DNA of 64,000 bases from Vibrio tubiashii (lineage in GTDB: Bacteria; Pseudomonadota; Gammaproteobacteria; Enterobacterales; Vibrionaceae), in the NCBI GenBank assembly GCA_000775715.1, contig JRWQ01000009.1:62001-126000 (forward strand), read 5' to 3'. The first letter of the stretch is position 1. Each line of letters opens with the position of its first letter. The notes under the pieces were generated by a model that was given only the letters and a program-made list of their open reading frames with translations, was not told the origin of the DNA and made no database searches. Shown here piece by piece: positions 55,035 to 64,000 of this stretch. Made by a program: the position numbers and the translations under genes.

Positions 55035-56005
55035 TTTGAGGCAAGTCCCAATACATTGCTTACAGGTTTGTAAAAGCTCAGGTATCTAAAAGCAACATAG
55101 CTCACCACTAAGGTCGCGACCACCAACTCGAAACCTGCTAACCAATGAACTTGAGTAACGTATTTGTCTGCGATGTCTAGGCTTTCCATCCAACCAGCAA
55201 GCTTAAACAGGGCGGTTGAACCAATCACCATCGGGAAAGTAAACGCGGCATGGCCTGGGCTAAATGGCAGTTTCAGCAGTTTAATGAAAGCCAAATAAAT
55301 AATCGCAGTCATCAAAATAGCAATGCCGAACAGTAGACCAATGATCACAGGTGAAGGGTCAATTGTAACCGTTAAATAACCAGCTAACGATAAGCTTGCT
55401 GGTGCAGCCATAATCGCCATCGTTGGCTTTGCCGCATCAGGAACTTCATGGCTAAACAGTAAGCGATAAATCATCAGCGGTAGCATTACTGCATAAGCGA
55501 CCATACCAAACATCAACACACCATAAGCAATCGGGCTTAAGCTCGGTGTGCCAGAGAAAGAGACATCCGCAACGACAATTCCAACCGGCGGTACAAACCA
55601 ACTTGGAACCATATGGTGCAGCTCAAATTTTTGCGCTCGGTGAAAGATAAAACTCACCAAGAACACGATATGAAGCCCAACCGCACATAGCCAAAGTAGA
55701 TCCCCTGCTAGAGGGGAGAAATGTCCAAGCGAGTTAGAGACCACCATAGTAGCCATCGCGAAGGTTGGCACAACACTCCCTACCACTGGGTGCGCCAAAT
55801 CTTCACGCAGCAAGTGATGGTGAAGGAGGAATTTAGCTGCAAGCACCATCAGCAAAACACTCGCAACGACGGCACTGGTCCACTGAGCATAGCCATTCAA
55901 CGGCGCCGCATTTTCCCAGCACCACCCTAAACTCGCGATACCAAGCGCTAAGCCTGCCATAGGTGTTGGCACACCCACCACTTTTACTTTTGCTGCGTTG
56001 ATCAT
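55031..56005 (-). CDS. TDT/TehA-SLAC1 family transporter
   Basis: This 324-residue inner-membrane protein has ten hydrophobic helices of the tellurite-resistance/dicarboxylate (TDT) family. Landmarks are PTPMAGLALGIASLGW near the N-terminus and FSPGHAAFTFPMVIGSTALF at about 248-267. Family members include E. coli TehA, plant SLAC1 anion channels and yeast sulfite exporter SSU1. The 3' end overlaps the convergent sigma-54 activator gene by 4 bases. The divergent LysR regulator probably controls it. Sulfite or another small anion is a plausible substrate by analogy only. Confidence 0.8.
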   Translation of the reverse strand: MINAAKVKVVGVPTPMAGLALGIASLGWCWENAAPLNGYAQWTSAVVASVLLMVLAAKFLLHHHLLREDLAHPVVGSVVPTFAMATMVVSNSLGHFSPLAGDLLWLCAVGLHIVFLVSFIFHRAQKFELHHMVPSWFVPPVGIVVADVSFSGTPSLSPIAYGVLMFGMVAYAVMLPLMIYRLLFSHEVPDAAKPTMAIMAAPASLSLAGYLTVTIDPSPVIIGLLFGIAILMTAIIYLAFIKLLKLPFSPGHAAFTFPMVIGSTALFKLAGWMESLDIADKYVTQVHWLAGFELVVATLVVSYVAFRYLSFYKPVSNVLGLASN

Positions 56006-56109
56006 CTCTATTTACCTAGTTTGCTTACCATGGAGCCAGTTTACGCTTGCTAATTGTTCGGTAATATCTAATTATTTAAAACATACGTTCAGATAACCTA
56101 AACACTCTT

Positions 56110-57027
56110 ATGGCCGCCAATATTTCTCTAAAACAGTTGCGCATTTTTATCTCAATTACTCAGCACGATACCTTAACCTCGGCTGCGGAAGCCTTGTTTC
56201 TATCTAAAGCGGCGGTCAGCATGGCGTTGTCTGAAATGGAAAAGCAGATAGGTCACTCGCTGTTTGATCGTGTCAATAATCGGCTGATACTCAATCAAGA
56301 GGGGCAGAAATTACTGCCTTTGGCGGATGAACTCATTGAGCGAGCGCAAGACATTGCCCAGTTGTTCGACAATGACCAAACATTGTCGGGAGAGCTAAGA
56401 GTGGGTGCCAGCGACACGATTGGTAATCAAGTTGCCCCCTACTTGCTAAGCGATTTCCGCCGTCATACTCAGCACCAATCTCAAAGCTTGTTCATTTCAA
56501 ACTCTGCTTTGATTTGTCAGAAGTTAGTCGACTATGAGCTCGATCTCGCGTTAATTGAAGGGAAAACTCTGCACCCTGAGCTGATTTCCACTCAGTTCAG
56601 TCAAGATGAAATGTGCGTTATCTGCTCTCCAGATTCACCACTCGCTCAGCTACCTCAGTTTAGTGTTGGTGATTTGGAAGAGAGTGAATGGATATTGCGA
56701 GAACCGGGTTCAGGTTCCAGAGAGTTCTTCCTGCGCGTCATTGCTCCGCGTATTGAGCAATGGCATGAGTCATTTCAGCTCAACACCACCGAAGCTTTAA
56801 TCAATAGCGTTTCGGCGGGGCTTGGTTTAGGTTGCTTGTCAAAACTTGCTGCGCAACCCGCTTTAGCCGATGGAAGAGTGGTCGAACTTAAGCTGTCATT
56901 GGATATGAAAAGGCGCTTTTGGTTACTGGTACATAAAGAAAAGTATCAAAGCCCACTGCTCAAATCTTTTATCGAGTTTTGTCATCAGTGGCAGCTACCA
57001 GACATAAAAAAAGGGCAACACCAATAA
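56110..57027 (+). CDS. LysR-family regulator, CysB/YeiE-like
   Basis: This 305-residue regulator has an N-terminal winged helix (SLKQLRIFISITQHDTLTSAAEALFLSKAAVSMALSEME region, about 5-65). Its effector domain has GELRVGASDTIGNQVAPYLL and EWILREPGSGSREFF, which resemble YeiE, CysL and Cbl-type regulators. YeiE in E. coli is divergent from a sulfite-related membrane protein gene; here a TDT transporter occupies that place. The last codons overlap a terminator that serves the convergent efflux operon. Confidence 0.85.
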   Translation: MAANISLKQLRIFISITQHDTLTSAAEALFLSKAAVSMALSEMEKQIGHSLFDRVNNRLILNQEGQKLLPLADELIERAQDIAQLFDNDQTLSGELRVGASDTIGNQVAPYLLSDFRRHTQHQSQSLFISNSALICQKLVDYELDLALIEGKTLHPELISTQFSQDEMCVICSPDSPLAQLPQFSVGDLEESEWILREPGSGSREFFLRVIAPRIEQWHESFQLNTTEALINSVSAGLGLGCLSKLAAQPALADGRVVELKLSLDMKRRFWLLVHKEKYQSPLLKSFIEFCHQWQLPDIKKGQHQ

Positions 57028-57038
57028 CGGAGTTGCCC
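57006..57038 (-). terminator. Terminator of the RND efflux operon, within the 3' end of lysR
   Basis: On the minus strand GGGCAAC / GTTGCCC (7 bp, 12-base loop) is followed by seven T residues, about 21 bases past the RND stop. The left arm and T run occupy the last codons of the convergent lysR gene. Confidence 0.8.
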
Positions 57039-57058
57039 ACTAATCCTAAAAAGAGGAA

Positions 57059-60000
57059 TCAGACAGTGGATTCATTTGCTGACTGCAGTTCGAGGTTGTG
57101 CTCCGCGGCTTGTTTCTTCTCTGCACGCTTTGCCAGCGCGTAATAGAACAGCGGAGTTAACAACAGTCCAAATACTGTTACGCCAATCATGCCGGAGAAT
57201 ACTGCGATGCCCATCGCTTGCCTCATTTCGGCACCCGCACCCGTTGAGAACACCATAGGCACAACCCCCATGATAAAGGCGATAGACGTCATCAGAATTG
57301 GACGCAAACGTAGGCGAGATGCCTCTAAGATGGCTTCCATGACGGTACGTCCTCTGTCCTGCAACTCTTTCGCAAACTCAACAATCAAGATTGCGTTTTT
57401 AGTCGCTAGGCCAACCAATACGATCAATCCGATTTGCGTAAAGATGTTGTTGTCACTGCCCCACAAGATCACACCACTGATCGCTGACAATAGCGTCATT
57501 GGAATAATCAAGATGATCGCCACCGGTAGTCGAACGCTTTCGTATTGTGCCGCTAGTACTAGGAACACCAATAGAATCACCAATGGGTAGATCAAGGTTG
57601 CGGTATTACCTGCTAACTTTTGCTGATACGTCAGTTCTGTCCATTCGTAAGTCATACCGATTGGTAGAGTTTCAGCGAGAATCTTTTCAATCGCAGCTTG
57701 TGCTTCACCTGAACTCACACCCGGCATTGGGCTACCGTTGATTTCAGCCGTCTTATAGGCGTTGTAGTGCATGACGCGATCAGGGCCAGCAACATTATCG
57801 ACGTTGACAAAAGAGCCAAGTGGAATCATTTCACCATCCGCATTTCTCACCTTAAGTTGGCGGATCTGCTCTGGGTTTTGACGAAACGCTTCATCCGCTT
57901 GAACATTCACTTGATAAGTACGACCAAATCGGTTGATGTCGTTGACGTAAGTTGAGCCCATGTAAGATTGCAGCGTCGCAAACACATCATCTAACGAGAC
58001 GTTTTGCTTCAGCGCTTTTGTACGATCTACATCCAGTTCTAGCTGAGGTACATTGACCTGATAGCTAGAGAAAACACCGGTCAACGCTGGATCAGCCCAA
58101 GCCTTCATAATCACCTGTTGAGTAATCTGATATAGAGCTTCGTAACCGTGATTACCCCTGTCTTGGATTTGCAATCTAAACCCGCCAATCGTACCTAAAC
58201 CTTGCACCGGCGGCGGCGGGAAGATAGCAATAAACGCATCAGGTATTGAGGCAAACTTCTGGTTCAACTGCATCGCAATCGCGCCTGCACTTAAGCTTGG
58301 GTCTTGACGATCTTCAAAATCAGCGAGCGGTGTAAATACAATGCCGCTGTTCGGGCTGTTGGTAAATCCATTGATGCTCAAACCAGGAAATGCCACCGAG
58401 TGCTCAACGCCTGGCTGAGCAAGTGCAATCTCCGACATCTCACGAATGACTGCGTCGGTACGCTCAAGTGACGCCGCATCTGGTAGTTGAGCAAACGCGA
58501 CTAAGTACTGCTTATCTTGACCCGGCACATAACCAGTCGGAGTTTGTTCAAACTGGTATGCAGTTAGACCAAGTAAACCAACATAGATAACCCCGATCAC
58601 AACACCTAAACGAATGGTTTTCTTAACCACGTAGCCGTAGGCATTGGCCCCCTTATTGAACAGCTTATTGAACGGCGTAAAAATCAGGCGGCCAAACAGA
58701 GAATCCATCACTCTTGTTAACCAGTCTTTTGGCTCATTATGACCTTTCAATAACAGGGCTGATAACGCCGGACTTAAGGTCAACGAGTTAATTGCTGATA
58801 TAAAGGTTGAGATGGTAATCGTCAGTGCAAACTGTTTATAGAACTGCCCTGTAAGGCCAGACATAAACGCGGTTGGAATAAACACCGCAGCCAACACTAA
58901 GGTCGTTGCAACGATAGGCCCAGTTACCTCTCGCATCGCTTTTTCGGTGGCAGGAATTGGCGCAAGCCCTTCCGCAATGTTTCGCTCTACGTTTTCGACA
59001 ACCACGATGGCATCATCCACGACAATACCTATCGCCAGAACTAAGCCAAACAGAGACAGCGCATTGAGAGAGAAACCCATCAAGTGCATGAAAGCGAAAG
59101 TACCCACCAAGGAGACCGGAACCGCAACAAGCGGAATAATAGATGCGCGCCATGTTTGTAAGAACAAGACGACAACTAACACCACCAGCAATACCGCTTC
59201 TAGCAAGGTTTGCACAACCGCTTCAATCGAACCACGCACAAATACCGTTGGGTCATAAACGATGTTGTAAGCCACACCTTGTGGGAAGCTCTGTTCAAGC
59301 TCAGCCATTTTGCCGCGCACATCTTCAGAAATCTGAATCGCATTCGAACCAGATGCTTGGAACACACCAATAGCGACCGCGTCTTGGTTATCCAATAGCG
59401 ACCGTAACGAGTAGGTTTCTGCTCCAAGCTCGATACGCGCAACATCTTTTAAGCGATTAACCTGACCGTTGTCTCCCACTTTGATGATAATGTTTTCAAA
59501 CTCCTCAACATCAGTGAGTCGGCCTTTAACATTGATCAACAGTTGGAAATCAGAGTCACCACTTGGCTGCGCACCTAGACTACCCGCAGCGGCTTGCTGG
59601 TTTTGCTCTCGAACCGCAGCAATGATTTCAGTTGGGTTTAACCCCAGTGCCGCCACTTTATTTGGGTCAAGCCAAATACGCATACTGTATTCACCACCAC
59701 CAAACACGCGTACTGACCCCACGCCTTCGATACGCGTAATTTCATCACGCACATTAAGAGCCGCGTAGTTGGCTAAGTAGAGAAGATCGTAGCGTTCATC
59801 AGGCGAATAGAGGTGAACCACCATGGTTAAATCAGGCGATGATTTCTCTGTCACTACACCAAGACGCTGGACCTCTTCGGGCAATCTTGGCAGAGCGCGA
59901 TCAACACGACTTTGCACCAGTGATTGTGCTTTGTCAGCATCAGTGCCAATTTCAAACGTAACCGTTAAGGTCATTCGTCCATCAGACGTCGCTTGTGAAG

Positions 60001-60238
60001 ACATGTAGAGCATGCCCTCAACACCGTTGATCTCCTCTTCTAGAGGAGATGCAACCGTATCGGCGATCACCTTAGGATTTGCACCAGGATAAGTGGCAGT
60101 TACCACCACAGTCGGAGGCACAACTTCTGGATACTCAGTGATTGGCAACTGCCACACTGATAACGCACCCGCAATAAAAATGAGTATCGATAAGACCGAA
60201 GCGAAAATCGGCCTACGAATAAAATACTGAGAAAACAT
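57059..60238 (-). CDS. RND multidrug efflux transporter (HAE-1/AcrB type)
   Basis: This 1059-residue proton-driven exporter has twelve membrane helices, the first at about 9-28 (FASVLSILIFIAGALSVW). The proton-relay aspartates are in AIGIVVDDAIVVVENVER near residue 407. The sequence contains typical HAE-1 stretches YPGANPKVIADTVASPLEEEINGVEGM and a C-terminal LYPLVILLVFLVLAAQYES. It starts 4 bases after the membrane-fusion gene. No outer-membrane channel gene is present, so it probably uses TolC. Substrates unknown. Confidence 0.92.
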   Translation of the reverse strand: MFSQYFIRRPIFASVLSILIFIAGALSVWQLPITEYPEVVPPTVVVTATYPGANPKVIADTVASPLEEEINGVEGMLYMSSQATSDGRMTLTVTFEIGTDADKAQSLVQSRVDRALPRLPEEVQRLGVVTEKSSPDLTMVVHLYSPDERYDLLYLANYAALNVRDEITRIEGVGSVRVFGGGEYSMRIWLDPNKVAALGLNPTEIIAAVREQNQQAAAGSLGAQPSGDSDFQLLINVKGRLTDVEEFENIIIKVGDNGQVNRLKDVARIELGAETYSLRSLLDNQDAVAIGVFQASGSNAIQISEDVRGKMAELEQSFPQGVAYNIVYDPTVFVRGSIEAVVQTLLEAVLLVVLVVVLFLQTWRASIIPLVAVPVSLVGTFAFMHLMGFSLNALSLFGLVLAIGIVVDDAIVVVENVERNIAEGLAPIPATEKAMREVTGPIVATTLVLAAVFIPTAFMSGLTGQFYKQFALTITISTFISAINSLTLSPALSALLLKGHNEPKDWLTRVMDSLFGRLIFTPFNKLFNKGANAYGYVVKKTIRLGVVIGVIYVGLLGLTAYQFEQTPTGYVPGQDKQYLVAFAQLPDAASLERTDAVIREMSEIALAQPGVEHSVAFPGLSINGFTNSPNSGIVFTPLADFEDRQDPSLSAGAIAMQLNQKFASIPDAFIAIFPPPPVQGLGTIGGFRLQIQDRGNHGYEALYQITQQVIMKAWADPALTGVFSSYQVNVPQLELDVDRTKALKQNVSLDDVFATLQSYMGSTYVNDINRFGRTYQVNVQADEAFRQNPEQIRQLKVRNADGEMIPLGSFVNVDNVAGPDRVMHYNAYKTAEINGSPMPGVSSGEAQAAIEKILAETLPIGMTYEWTELTYQQKLAGNTATLIYPLVILLVFLVLAAQYESVRLPVAIILIIPMTLLSAISGVILWGSDNNIFTQIGLIVLVGLATKNAILIVEFAKELQDRGRTVMEAILEASRLRLRPILMTSIAFIMGVVPMVFSTGAGAEMRQAMGIAVFSGMIGVTVFGLLLTPLFYYALAKRAEKKQAAEHNLELQSANESTV

Positions 60239-60242
60239 CCCG

Positions 60243-61475
60243 TTATCCCTTCTCGTTTAGTGCCACTGTGGCTAACGATTTGCGTTGCTGATCAAGCAAG
60301 CTTTGTTGGTCGCGCAGCATGGATAGCGTCAGTTCATTTGCCATTGGCACTTCGCTTGGAGTCACTGGCATATTCGGACGAACACGCTGTAGACCGTTAA
60401 CTACTACCTTGTCACCTGGTAACAATCCATCCGCGATAATACGCAGTCCATTAAGTTTTTCACCCAGAGACACAGGGCGATATTGAACCGTGTTATTTTC
60501 ATCAAGTACCAACACATACTTCTTGTTGAGGTCAGTTCCTACCGCACGATTATCGATCAGAACACCTTCATAGCTGCTTGAGCCAGTAATGCGCAGTTTG
60601 GCAAACATGCCTGGCCACAAGGACTGGTCTTCGTTGTTAAACACAGCTCGCACGCGAATCGTACCAGTTGCTTGGTTAATCGCATTGTCGACAAAATCAA
60701 TGTGACCGACCATTGGGTAACCCGCATCGTTTGCCAAGCCTAACTGAACCAATTGCTTAGTGTTTTCTTTGCCCGCTTTTAGCTTGTTCAACTTCTGATA
60801 TTTAAGGAAAGTCACTTCATCAACATCGAAGTAAGCATACATGTGAGCGGTAGACACCAGTGTTGTTAACTGAGTATTACCCGCTGAAACATAGTTACCC
60901 TTAGTGATATGCGCTCTTGACACCTTGCCAGAGATCGGGGCAGTCACTTTTGTAAACGCTAGATCGAGCTTGGCTTGGGATAGCGAGGCTTTAATTGCAG
61001 CAACACTGGCCGCACCACGTTGCTTGGCTGTAAAGCGAGCATCTACCGTTTCCTGAGAAATCGCATTGTTCTTATTAAGTTTCAGCGCACGTTGATGATC
61101 TTTGATCGACTGGCTGTAACTCGCTTTAGCACTGCTAAGCTCCGCTTCAAGTCGTTCAACTTCCGCTACAAATGCACGGTCGTCGATTGAAAAAAGAACA
61201 TCACCCTCTTGGACCATAGTTCCCTCTTCAAAATGCACTTGCTCAACATAGCCCGACACTCGAGGAATGACCGAAACCGTCTGAGGCGACTCTAAACGAC
61301 CCGTGTACTCATCAAGTTCAGTAATTGTTTCTACTAACACTTCTGCGACTTCGACACCTGGAGGAGGTGGTGCAGACTGGGCCACTTCAGCATGTGAATC
61401 CTGACATCCCGACAACACTAAAGGTGCTGCAATTGAGATTAGTAGAAGGGGGGCTTTAAAATGTTTGCCTACCAT
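60243..61475 (-). CDS. RND efflux periplasmic adaptor (membrane fusion lipoprotein)
   Basis: This 410-residue lipoprotein has the lipobox VLSGC (C24). The order lipoyl half, alpha-helical hairpin (about 100-170), lipoyl half, beta-barrel and membrane-proximal domain follows the AcrA pattern; PRVSGYVEQVHFEEGTMVQEGDVLF is the first lipoyl strand set. A good AAAGGATAGCGAG ribosome-binding site precedes the ATG. It joins the RND pump to an outer-membrane channel. Expression is probably repressed by the divergent TetR protein. Confidence 0.9.
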   Translation of the reverse strand: MVGKHFKAPLLLISIAAPLVLSGCQDSHAEVAQSAPPPPGVEVAEVLVETITELDEYTGRLESPQTVSVIPRVSGYVEQVHFEEGTMVQEGDVLFSIDDRAFVAEVERLEAELSSAKASYSQSIKDHQRALKLNKNNAISQETVDARFTAKQRGAASVAAIKASLSQAKLDLAFTKVTAPISGKVSRAHITKGNYVSAGNTQLTTLVSTAHMYAYFDVDEVTFLKYQKLNKLKAGKENTKQLVQLGLANDAGYPMVGHIDFVDNAINQATGTIRVRAVFNNEDQSLWPGMFAKLRITGSSSYEGVLIDNRAVGTDLNKKYVLVLDENNTVQYRPVSLGEKLNGLRIIADGLLPGDKVVVNGLQRVRPNMPVTPSEVPMANELTLSMLRDQQSLLDQQRKSLATVALNEKG

Positions 61476-61499
61476 CTCGCTATCCTTTCATTAATTTTG

Positions 61500-61511
61500 T
61501 ACCGATCGGTA
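61500..61511. promoter_or_regulatory. Palindromic TetR-type operator
   Basis: TACCGATCGGTA is a perfect 12-bp palindrome between the divergent efflux and tetR genes. It overlaps a TATAAT (61510-61515) that could be the -10 of tetR. Autoregulation and repression of the pump operon from one site are likely. Confidence 0.65.
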
Positions 61512-61625
61512 TAATAATCTCAACTTTTGACATTGATCAAGTTAAATTTACCAAACGAATACATTTGTCTTATGGACAACGAACGTGCTGCGATTTACCA
61601 TTTGAGTGTCATATTTGAGAAATTA

Positions 61626-62258
61626 ATGAATACTATTATGGTCCGTTTAACCTGTGGTCGCCCAAAAAGCTTTGATAAAGAAATCGCACTTGAAAAAGCC
61701 TTAGATGTCTTCTGGACGCAAGGCTATGACGGGGCTTCGCTCAAAGATCTCACTAGCGCCATGGGGATCAACAAGCCAAGTATGTACGCAACATTCGGCA
61801 ACAAAGAGCAACTCTATTTACAAGCTGTAGAGATGTACAAACAGCGAGAAGGGGCTCCTTTCTTCGAAGCGCTCGCCCAACCGGAAATTCGCGATGTAAT
61901 TGCCGCCGCTTTCTCTGGGATTGTCGATGCCAAGTGTCGCGACGATAAGCACAAAGGTTGCTTAATGATCCATAGTTCACTAGCTTGCAGCGATGATTCA
62001 CATGTCATCAAAACGTCGGCACTTAAAGTACGTGCGGAGTTCATTAAACTGATACAAGAACGGTTTGATCAAGCGGCAAAAGAGGGTCAACTCCTCGATG
62101 AAGCAAACACCCAACTGATGACGCACTACGCTGTAACTGTACTTGATGGATTACTGACCCACTCTGTCGACGTTCCTCCACAAGAGATGTTGGATGAAGT
62201 GGCTAAAATGGCAATCAACCAGCTTTATCAATTCTGTAAGCCATTGTCTGCTAGCTAA
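61626..62258 (+). CDS. TetR-family repressor of the RND pump
   Basis: This 210-residue repressor is likely to start at the ATG at 61626, with GAG six bases upstream; another ATG four codons on is possible, and upstream in-frame codons run through the promoter. The N-terminal DNA-binding domain reads GRPKSFDKEIALEKALDVFW, then a helix-turn-helix with GASLKDLTSAMGINKPSMYATFG (about residues 40-62), typical of the TetR family. The C-terminal ligand domain includes a cysteine-bearing stretch KGCLMIHSSLACSDD. Divergent from the efflux operon. Confidence 0.85.
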   Translation: MNTIMVRLTCGRPKSFDKEIALEKALDVFWTQGYDGASLKDLTSAMGINKPSMYATFGNKEQLYLQAVEMYKQREGAPFFEALAQPEIRDVIAAAFSGIVDAKCRDDKHKGCLMIHSSLACSDDSHVIKTSALKVRAEFIKLIQERFDQAAKEGQLLDEANTQLMTHYAVTVLDGLLTHSVDVPPQEMLDEVAKMAINQLYQFCKPLSAS

Positions 62259-62333
62259 GTTCCATTGACTCGCTCACTTTATCGACCAACCCCTCATGAT
62301 TACTGGTGCAACCTAGACTTTGATTGCAAAAAA

Positions 62334-62349
62334 CTGTATAAACAGCCAG
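62334..62349 (+). promoter_or_regulatory. LexA box upstream of yebG
   Basis: CTGT-ATAAACAG-CCAG matches CTGT-N8-ACAG except for one base (C for A), within an A/T-rich 20-mer typical of SOS boxes. It lies about 37 bases before the yebG start. E. coli yebG is LexA-regulated. Confidence 0.6.
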
Positions 62350-62385
62350 TAAATACTTTTGATAATTTGAGTTAGAGGACCAACC

Positions 62386-62688
62386 ATGGCTGTAATCGTC
62401 AAGTACGTGGTAGAACGCAACGGAGAAGAGAAAATGACTTTTACCTCTAAAGCGGAAGCTGACGCATATGACAAAATGCTTGATATGGCTGATGAGCTTT
62501 TCGAGCTACTAGGTAAAAGTGAAGTGTTAGAGGACGAAGGCCAGAAAGAAGACTTGGCGATGTTCCTAGCGCAAAACAAAGAAGAAGTGCTATTTGCACT
62601 GGGCGCGAAGCGTAAGCCTGCACCTAAAAAGCCGAAAAAAGTTGAAGCCGTCGAAGACACTGAACAAGCACAAGACGACGCCGCTTAA
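62386..62688 (+). CDS. yebG: DNA damage-inducible protein YebG
   Basis: This 100-residue SOS protein has the YebG N-terminus MAVIVKYVVERNGEEKMTFTSKAEADAYDKML and a lysine/proline-rich segment (APKKPKKVEA) with an acidic end. The molecular role is unknown; it is part of the LexA regulon in E. coli. GAGG precedes the ATG by about 7 bases, and a terminator follows. Confidence 0.9.
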   Translation: MAVIVKYVVERNGEEKMTFTSKAEADAYDKMLDMADELFELLGKSEVLEDEGQKEDLAMFLAQNKEEVLFALGAKRKPAPKKPKKVEAVEDTEQAQDDAA

Positions 62689-62711
62689 TCTAGCACTTAC
62701 TCAATATACTC

Positions 62712-62737
62712 AACCTCAACTTTACGTTGAGGTTTTT
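62712..62737 (+). terminator. Rho-independent terminator of yebG
   Basis: A 9-bp stem AACCTCAAC / GTTGAGGTT with a 5-base loop is followed by five Ts. A second stem with the same core (CCTCAA 62743-62748, TTGAGG 62757-62762) lies just downstream. Confidence 0.8.
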
Positions 62738-62845
62738 ATTGCCCTCAAGATAGCTTTTGAGGAAATCAAATCTTCAACCTTTACCCTAATATCTTATTCC
62801 TCTACTGCTAAAATACATATTTCATCTCCTTATTGAGCTTATCCA

Positions 62846-63592
62846 ATGAAGTATCACGTTGAAATTTGTATCGATAACCTAGAGTCTCTACATAACGCCG
62901 TAAATGGTGGGGCAACCCGTATTGAGCTCTGTTCTTCTCTAGCACTTGGCGGCTTAACCCCGAGCTATGGGTTTATGAACAAAGCTGCGCAGATCTCCCC
63001 CATCCCTGTCTATGCAATGATAAGACCAAGGCAAGGTGACTTCTTATATGATCAAGATGAAATTGATTCGATGTTGTTAGACATAGAGTCTGCCGCACAA
63101 GCAGGCCTGCAAGGTGTCGTTTTTGGCGTGTTAAACGCTGATGGCAAAGTCAATATGGCGCAGGCTCAGCAACTTGCTGACAGAGCCAAATTGTATGGTT
63201 TAGGTATCACCTTCCATCGAGCCATTGACCAAAGCAGCGACTGGCAACAAGCGATTGAAGGCGCAATTTCACTAGGCTGTGAACGCGTCCTCACTTCTGG
63301 TTTAGCAGCCAATGCTGACCAAGGAAAAGAGGTGCTGAGAGAGATGGTCGAATTTGCTAACGGCAGAATCTCGATTATGGCAGGCGCGGGCTTGAACGCC
63401 GACAATGTTAAAAACATCGTTCAACATACTGGTATTAGGGAAGTTCACCTATCTGGGAAAACCACTCGTCCAAGCCATATGAAAACTGTCAGTGGAAAAG
63501 CCAACATGGGTCATCAAAACATCGACGATTTCGCTATTCCAGTGACAAGCCAAAACGCGATTGAAAAAGTCGTAAAGACTCTCAATTGTTAG
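62846..63592 (+). CDS. cutC: Copper homeostasis protein CutC
   Basis: This 248-residue cytoplasmic TIM-barrel protein has [36 protein letters not shown] at the N-terminus, the CutC signature, plus MIRPRQGDF and ITFHRAID. CutC was named for copper tolerance in E. coli, though its biochemical function is unsettled. The ribosome-binding site is weak. Own promoter likely, following the yebG terminator. Confidence 0.92.
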   Translation: MKYHVEICIDNLESLHNAVNGGATRIELCSSLALGGLTPSYGFMNKAAQISPIPVYAMIRPRQGDFLYDQDEIDSMLLDIESAAQAGLQGVVFGVLNADGKVNMAQAQQLADRAKLYGLGITFHRAIDQSSDWQQAIEGAISLGCERVLTSGLAANADQGKEVLREMVEFANGRISIMAGAGLNADNVKNIVQHTGIREVHLSGKTTRPSHMKTVSGKANMGHQNIDDFAIPVTSQNAIEKVVKTLNC

Positions 63593-63652
63593 CGATAAAT
63601 CTCTCATCTAATGCTCACTAGTGCTAACCTTTTGATAATAAAGGAGTGCATT

Positions 63653-64000
63653 ATGGGCAAGAGTAAACTCGATAAGAAGTATTATGAAAAAGAGCTTCAA
63701 CGCCTGCAAATTGAGTTGGTTAAGCTACAAGAGTGGGTTAAGCAACAAGGGCTAAAAGTTGTTGTTATCTTTGAAGGTCGGGACGCGGCAGGAAAAGGCG
63801 GTGTCATCAAGCGCATCACAGAAAAACTCAACCCAAGAATATGTCGAGTTACCGCCTTACCCGCTCCGACGGAAAAAGAGAAAACTCAGTGGTACTTCCA
63901 ACGTTATGTTGCCCATCTTCCTGCCGCAGGTGAAATCGTACTTTTCGATCGTAGTTGGTACAACCGAGCGGGTGTAGAGAAAGTAATGGGCTTTTGCAGT
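63653..64000 (+). CDS. ppk2: Polyphosphate kinase 2 family protein, N-terminal part
   Basis: The frame runs from the ATG at 63653 to the last base of the window (116 codons), so the C-terminal part is missing. AAGGAG lies 7 bases before the ATG. Walker A-like GRDAAGKGG (about residues 44-52), the [21 protein letters not shown] stretch and Walker B-like [14 protein letters not shown] are diagnostic of PPK2 enzymes, which use polyphosphate to phosphorylate GDP or ADP (or AMP). The class cannot be settled from the fragment. Confidence 0.9.
   Translation, partial: MGKSKLDKKYYEKELQRLQIELVKLQEWVKQQGLKVVVIFEGRDAAGKGGVIKRITEKLNPRICRVTALPAPTEKEKTQWYFQRYVAHLPAAGEIVLFDRSWYNRAGVEKVMGFCS

Noticed and set aside
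57189..57590. 133-codon plus-strand frame opposite the RND pump gene
   Set aside because: Shadow of conserved membrane helices; no start signal.
62313..62660. 115-codon minus-strand frame over yebG
   Set aside because: Serine-rich antisense of YebG codons; YebG itself is clear.
63759..63977. 72-codon plus-strand frame in the last 250 bases
   Set aside because: It is another frame of the PPK2 gene, which is open to the window end.
1..64000. tRNA, rRNA, CRISPR array, prophage, insertion sequence or integron
   Set aside because: No cloverleaf, spacer-repeat pattern, transposase or integrase gene was recognised anywhere in the window.

Overview
The window looks like chromosomal DNA from a Vibrio (Gammaproteobacteria). 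The evidence is the gene order guaA-guaB / xseA / YfgJ and rodZ-ispG-hisS-yfgM-bamB-der, a recC-recB-recD cluster without ptrA, Vibrio-typical small families (DUF2850, DUF3581), and Gram-negative operators (LexA, ArgR, CRP and PurR-like). I cannot fix the species from sequence alone. There is no rRNA, tRNA, CRISPR array, prophage or transposase. The only mobile-looking item is a MITE-like inverted repeat beside guaA.

Layout. 1-8 kb: tail of a beta-CASP RNA-processing hydrolase, a CorC-type membrane protein, an unrecognised overlapping gene pair (409-aa membrane protein plus GNAT-like protein), MetY, DUF3581, a 175-aa protein that may be a decayed nuclease fold, and a pentapeptide-repeat K+ channel. 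8-13 kb: LysR regulator / D-amino acid dehydrogenase / Na+:alanine symporter, then a SatP acetate transporter. 13-18 kb: guaB-guaA, xseA, YfgJ. 18-23 kb: a CitA/CitB-type two-component system divergent from a DASS anion transporter, then an AlaX-like tRNA editing protein. 23-34 kb: core genes der, bamB, yfgM, hisS, ispG, rodZ, rlmN, csdE, tcdA, mltA. 35-47 kb: argA with tandem ARG boxes, a 58-aa orphan, and recD, recB, recC. 47-55 kb: a six-gene GlpSTPQUV-like glycerol ABC importer, transcribed away from an AcoR/DhaR-like sigma-54 activator. 55-62 kb: a TDT transporter with a divergent CysB/YeiE-like LysR regulator, then an RND efflux pump with a divergent TetR regulator. 62-64 kb: yebG with a LexA-like box, cutC, and the start of a PPK2 gene.

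The most informative region is the ABC importer. A near-perfect -24/-12 promoter precedes the first ATPase gene, and the enhancer-binding activator lies on the other side of the intergenic region, so glycerol (or polyol) uptake is probably sigma-54 controlled. The two ATPases have complementary defects, one in the signature motif and one in the H-loop, which predicts one canonical and one degenerate ATP site.

Several start codons were moved on ribosome-binding-site or family-length evidence: guaB, xseA, yfgM, rlmN, csdE, tcdA, mltA, argA, the first ABC ATPase, the substrate-binding protein and the tetR gene. Homology calls come from motif recognition by eye; no database search was run.
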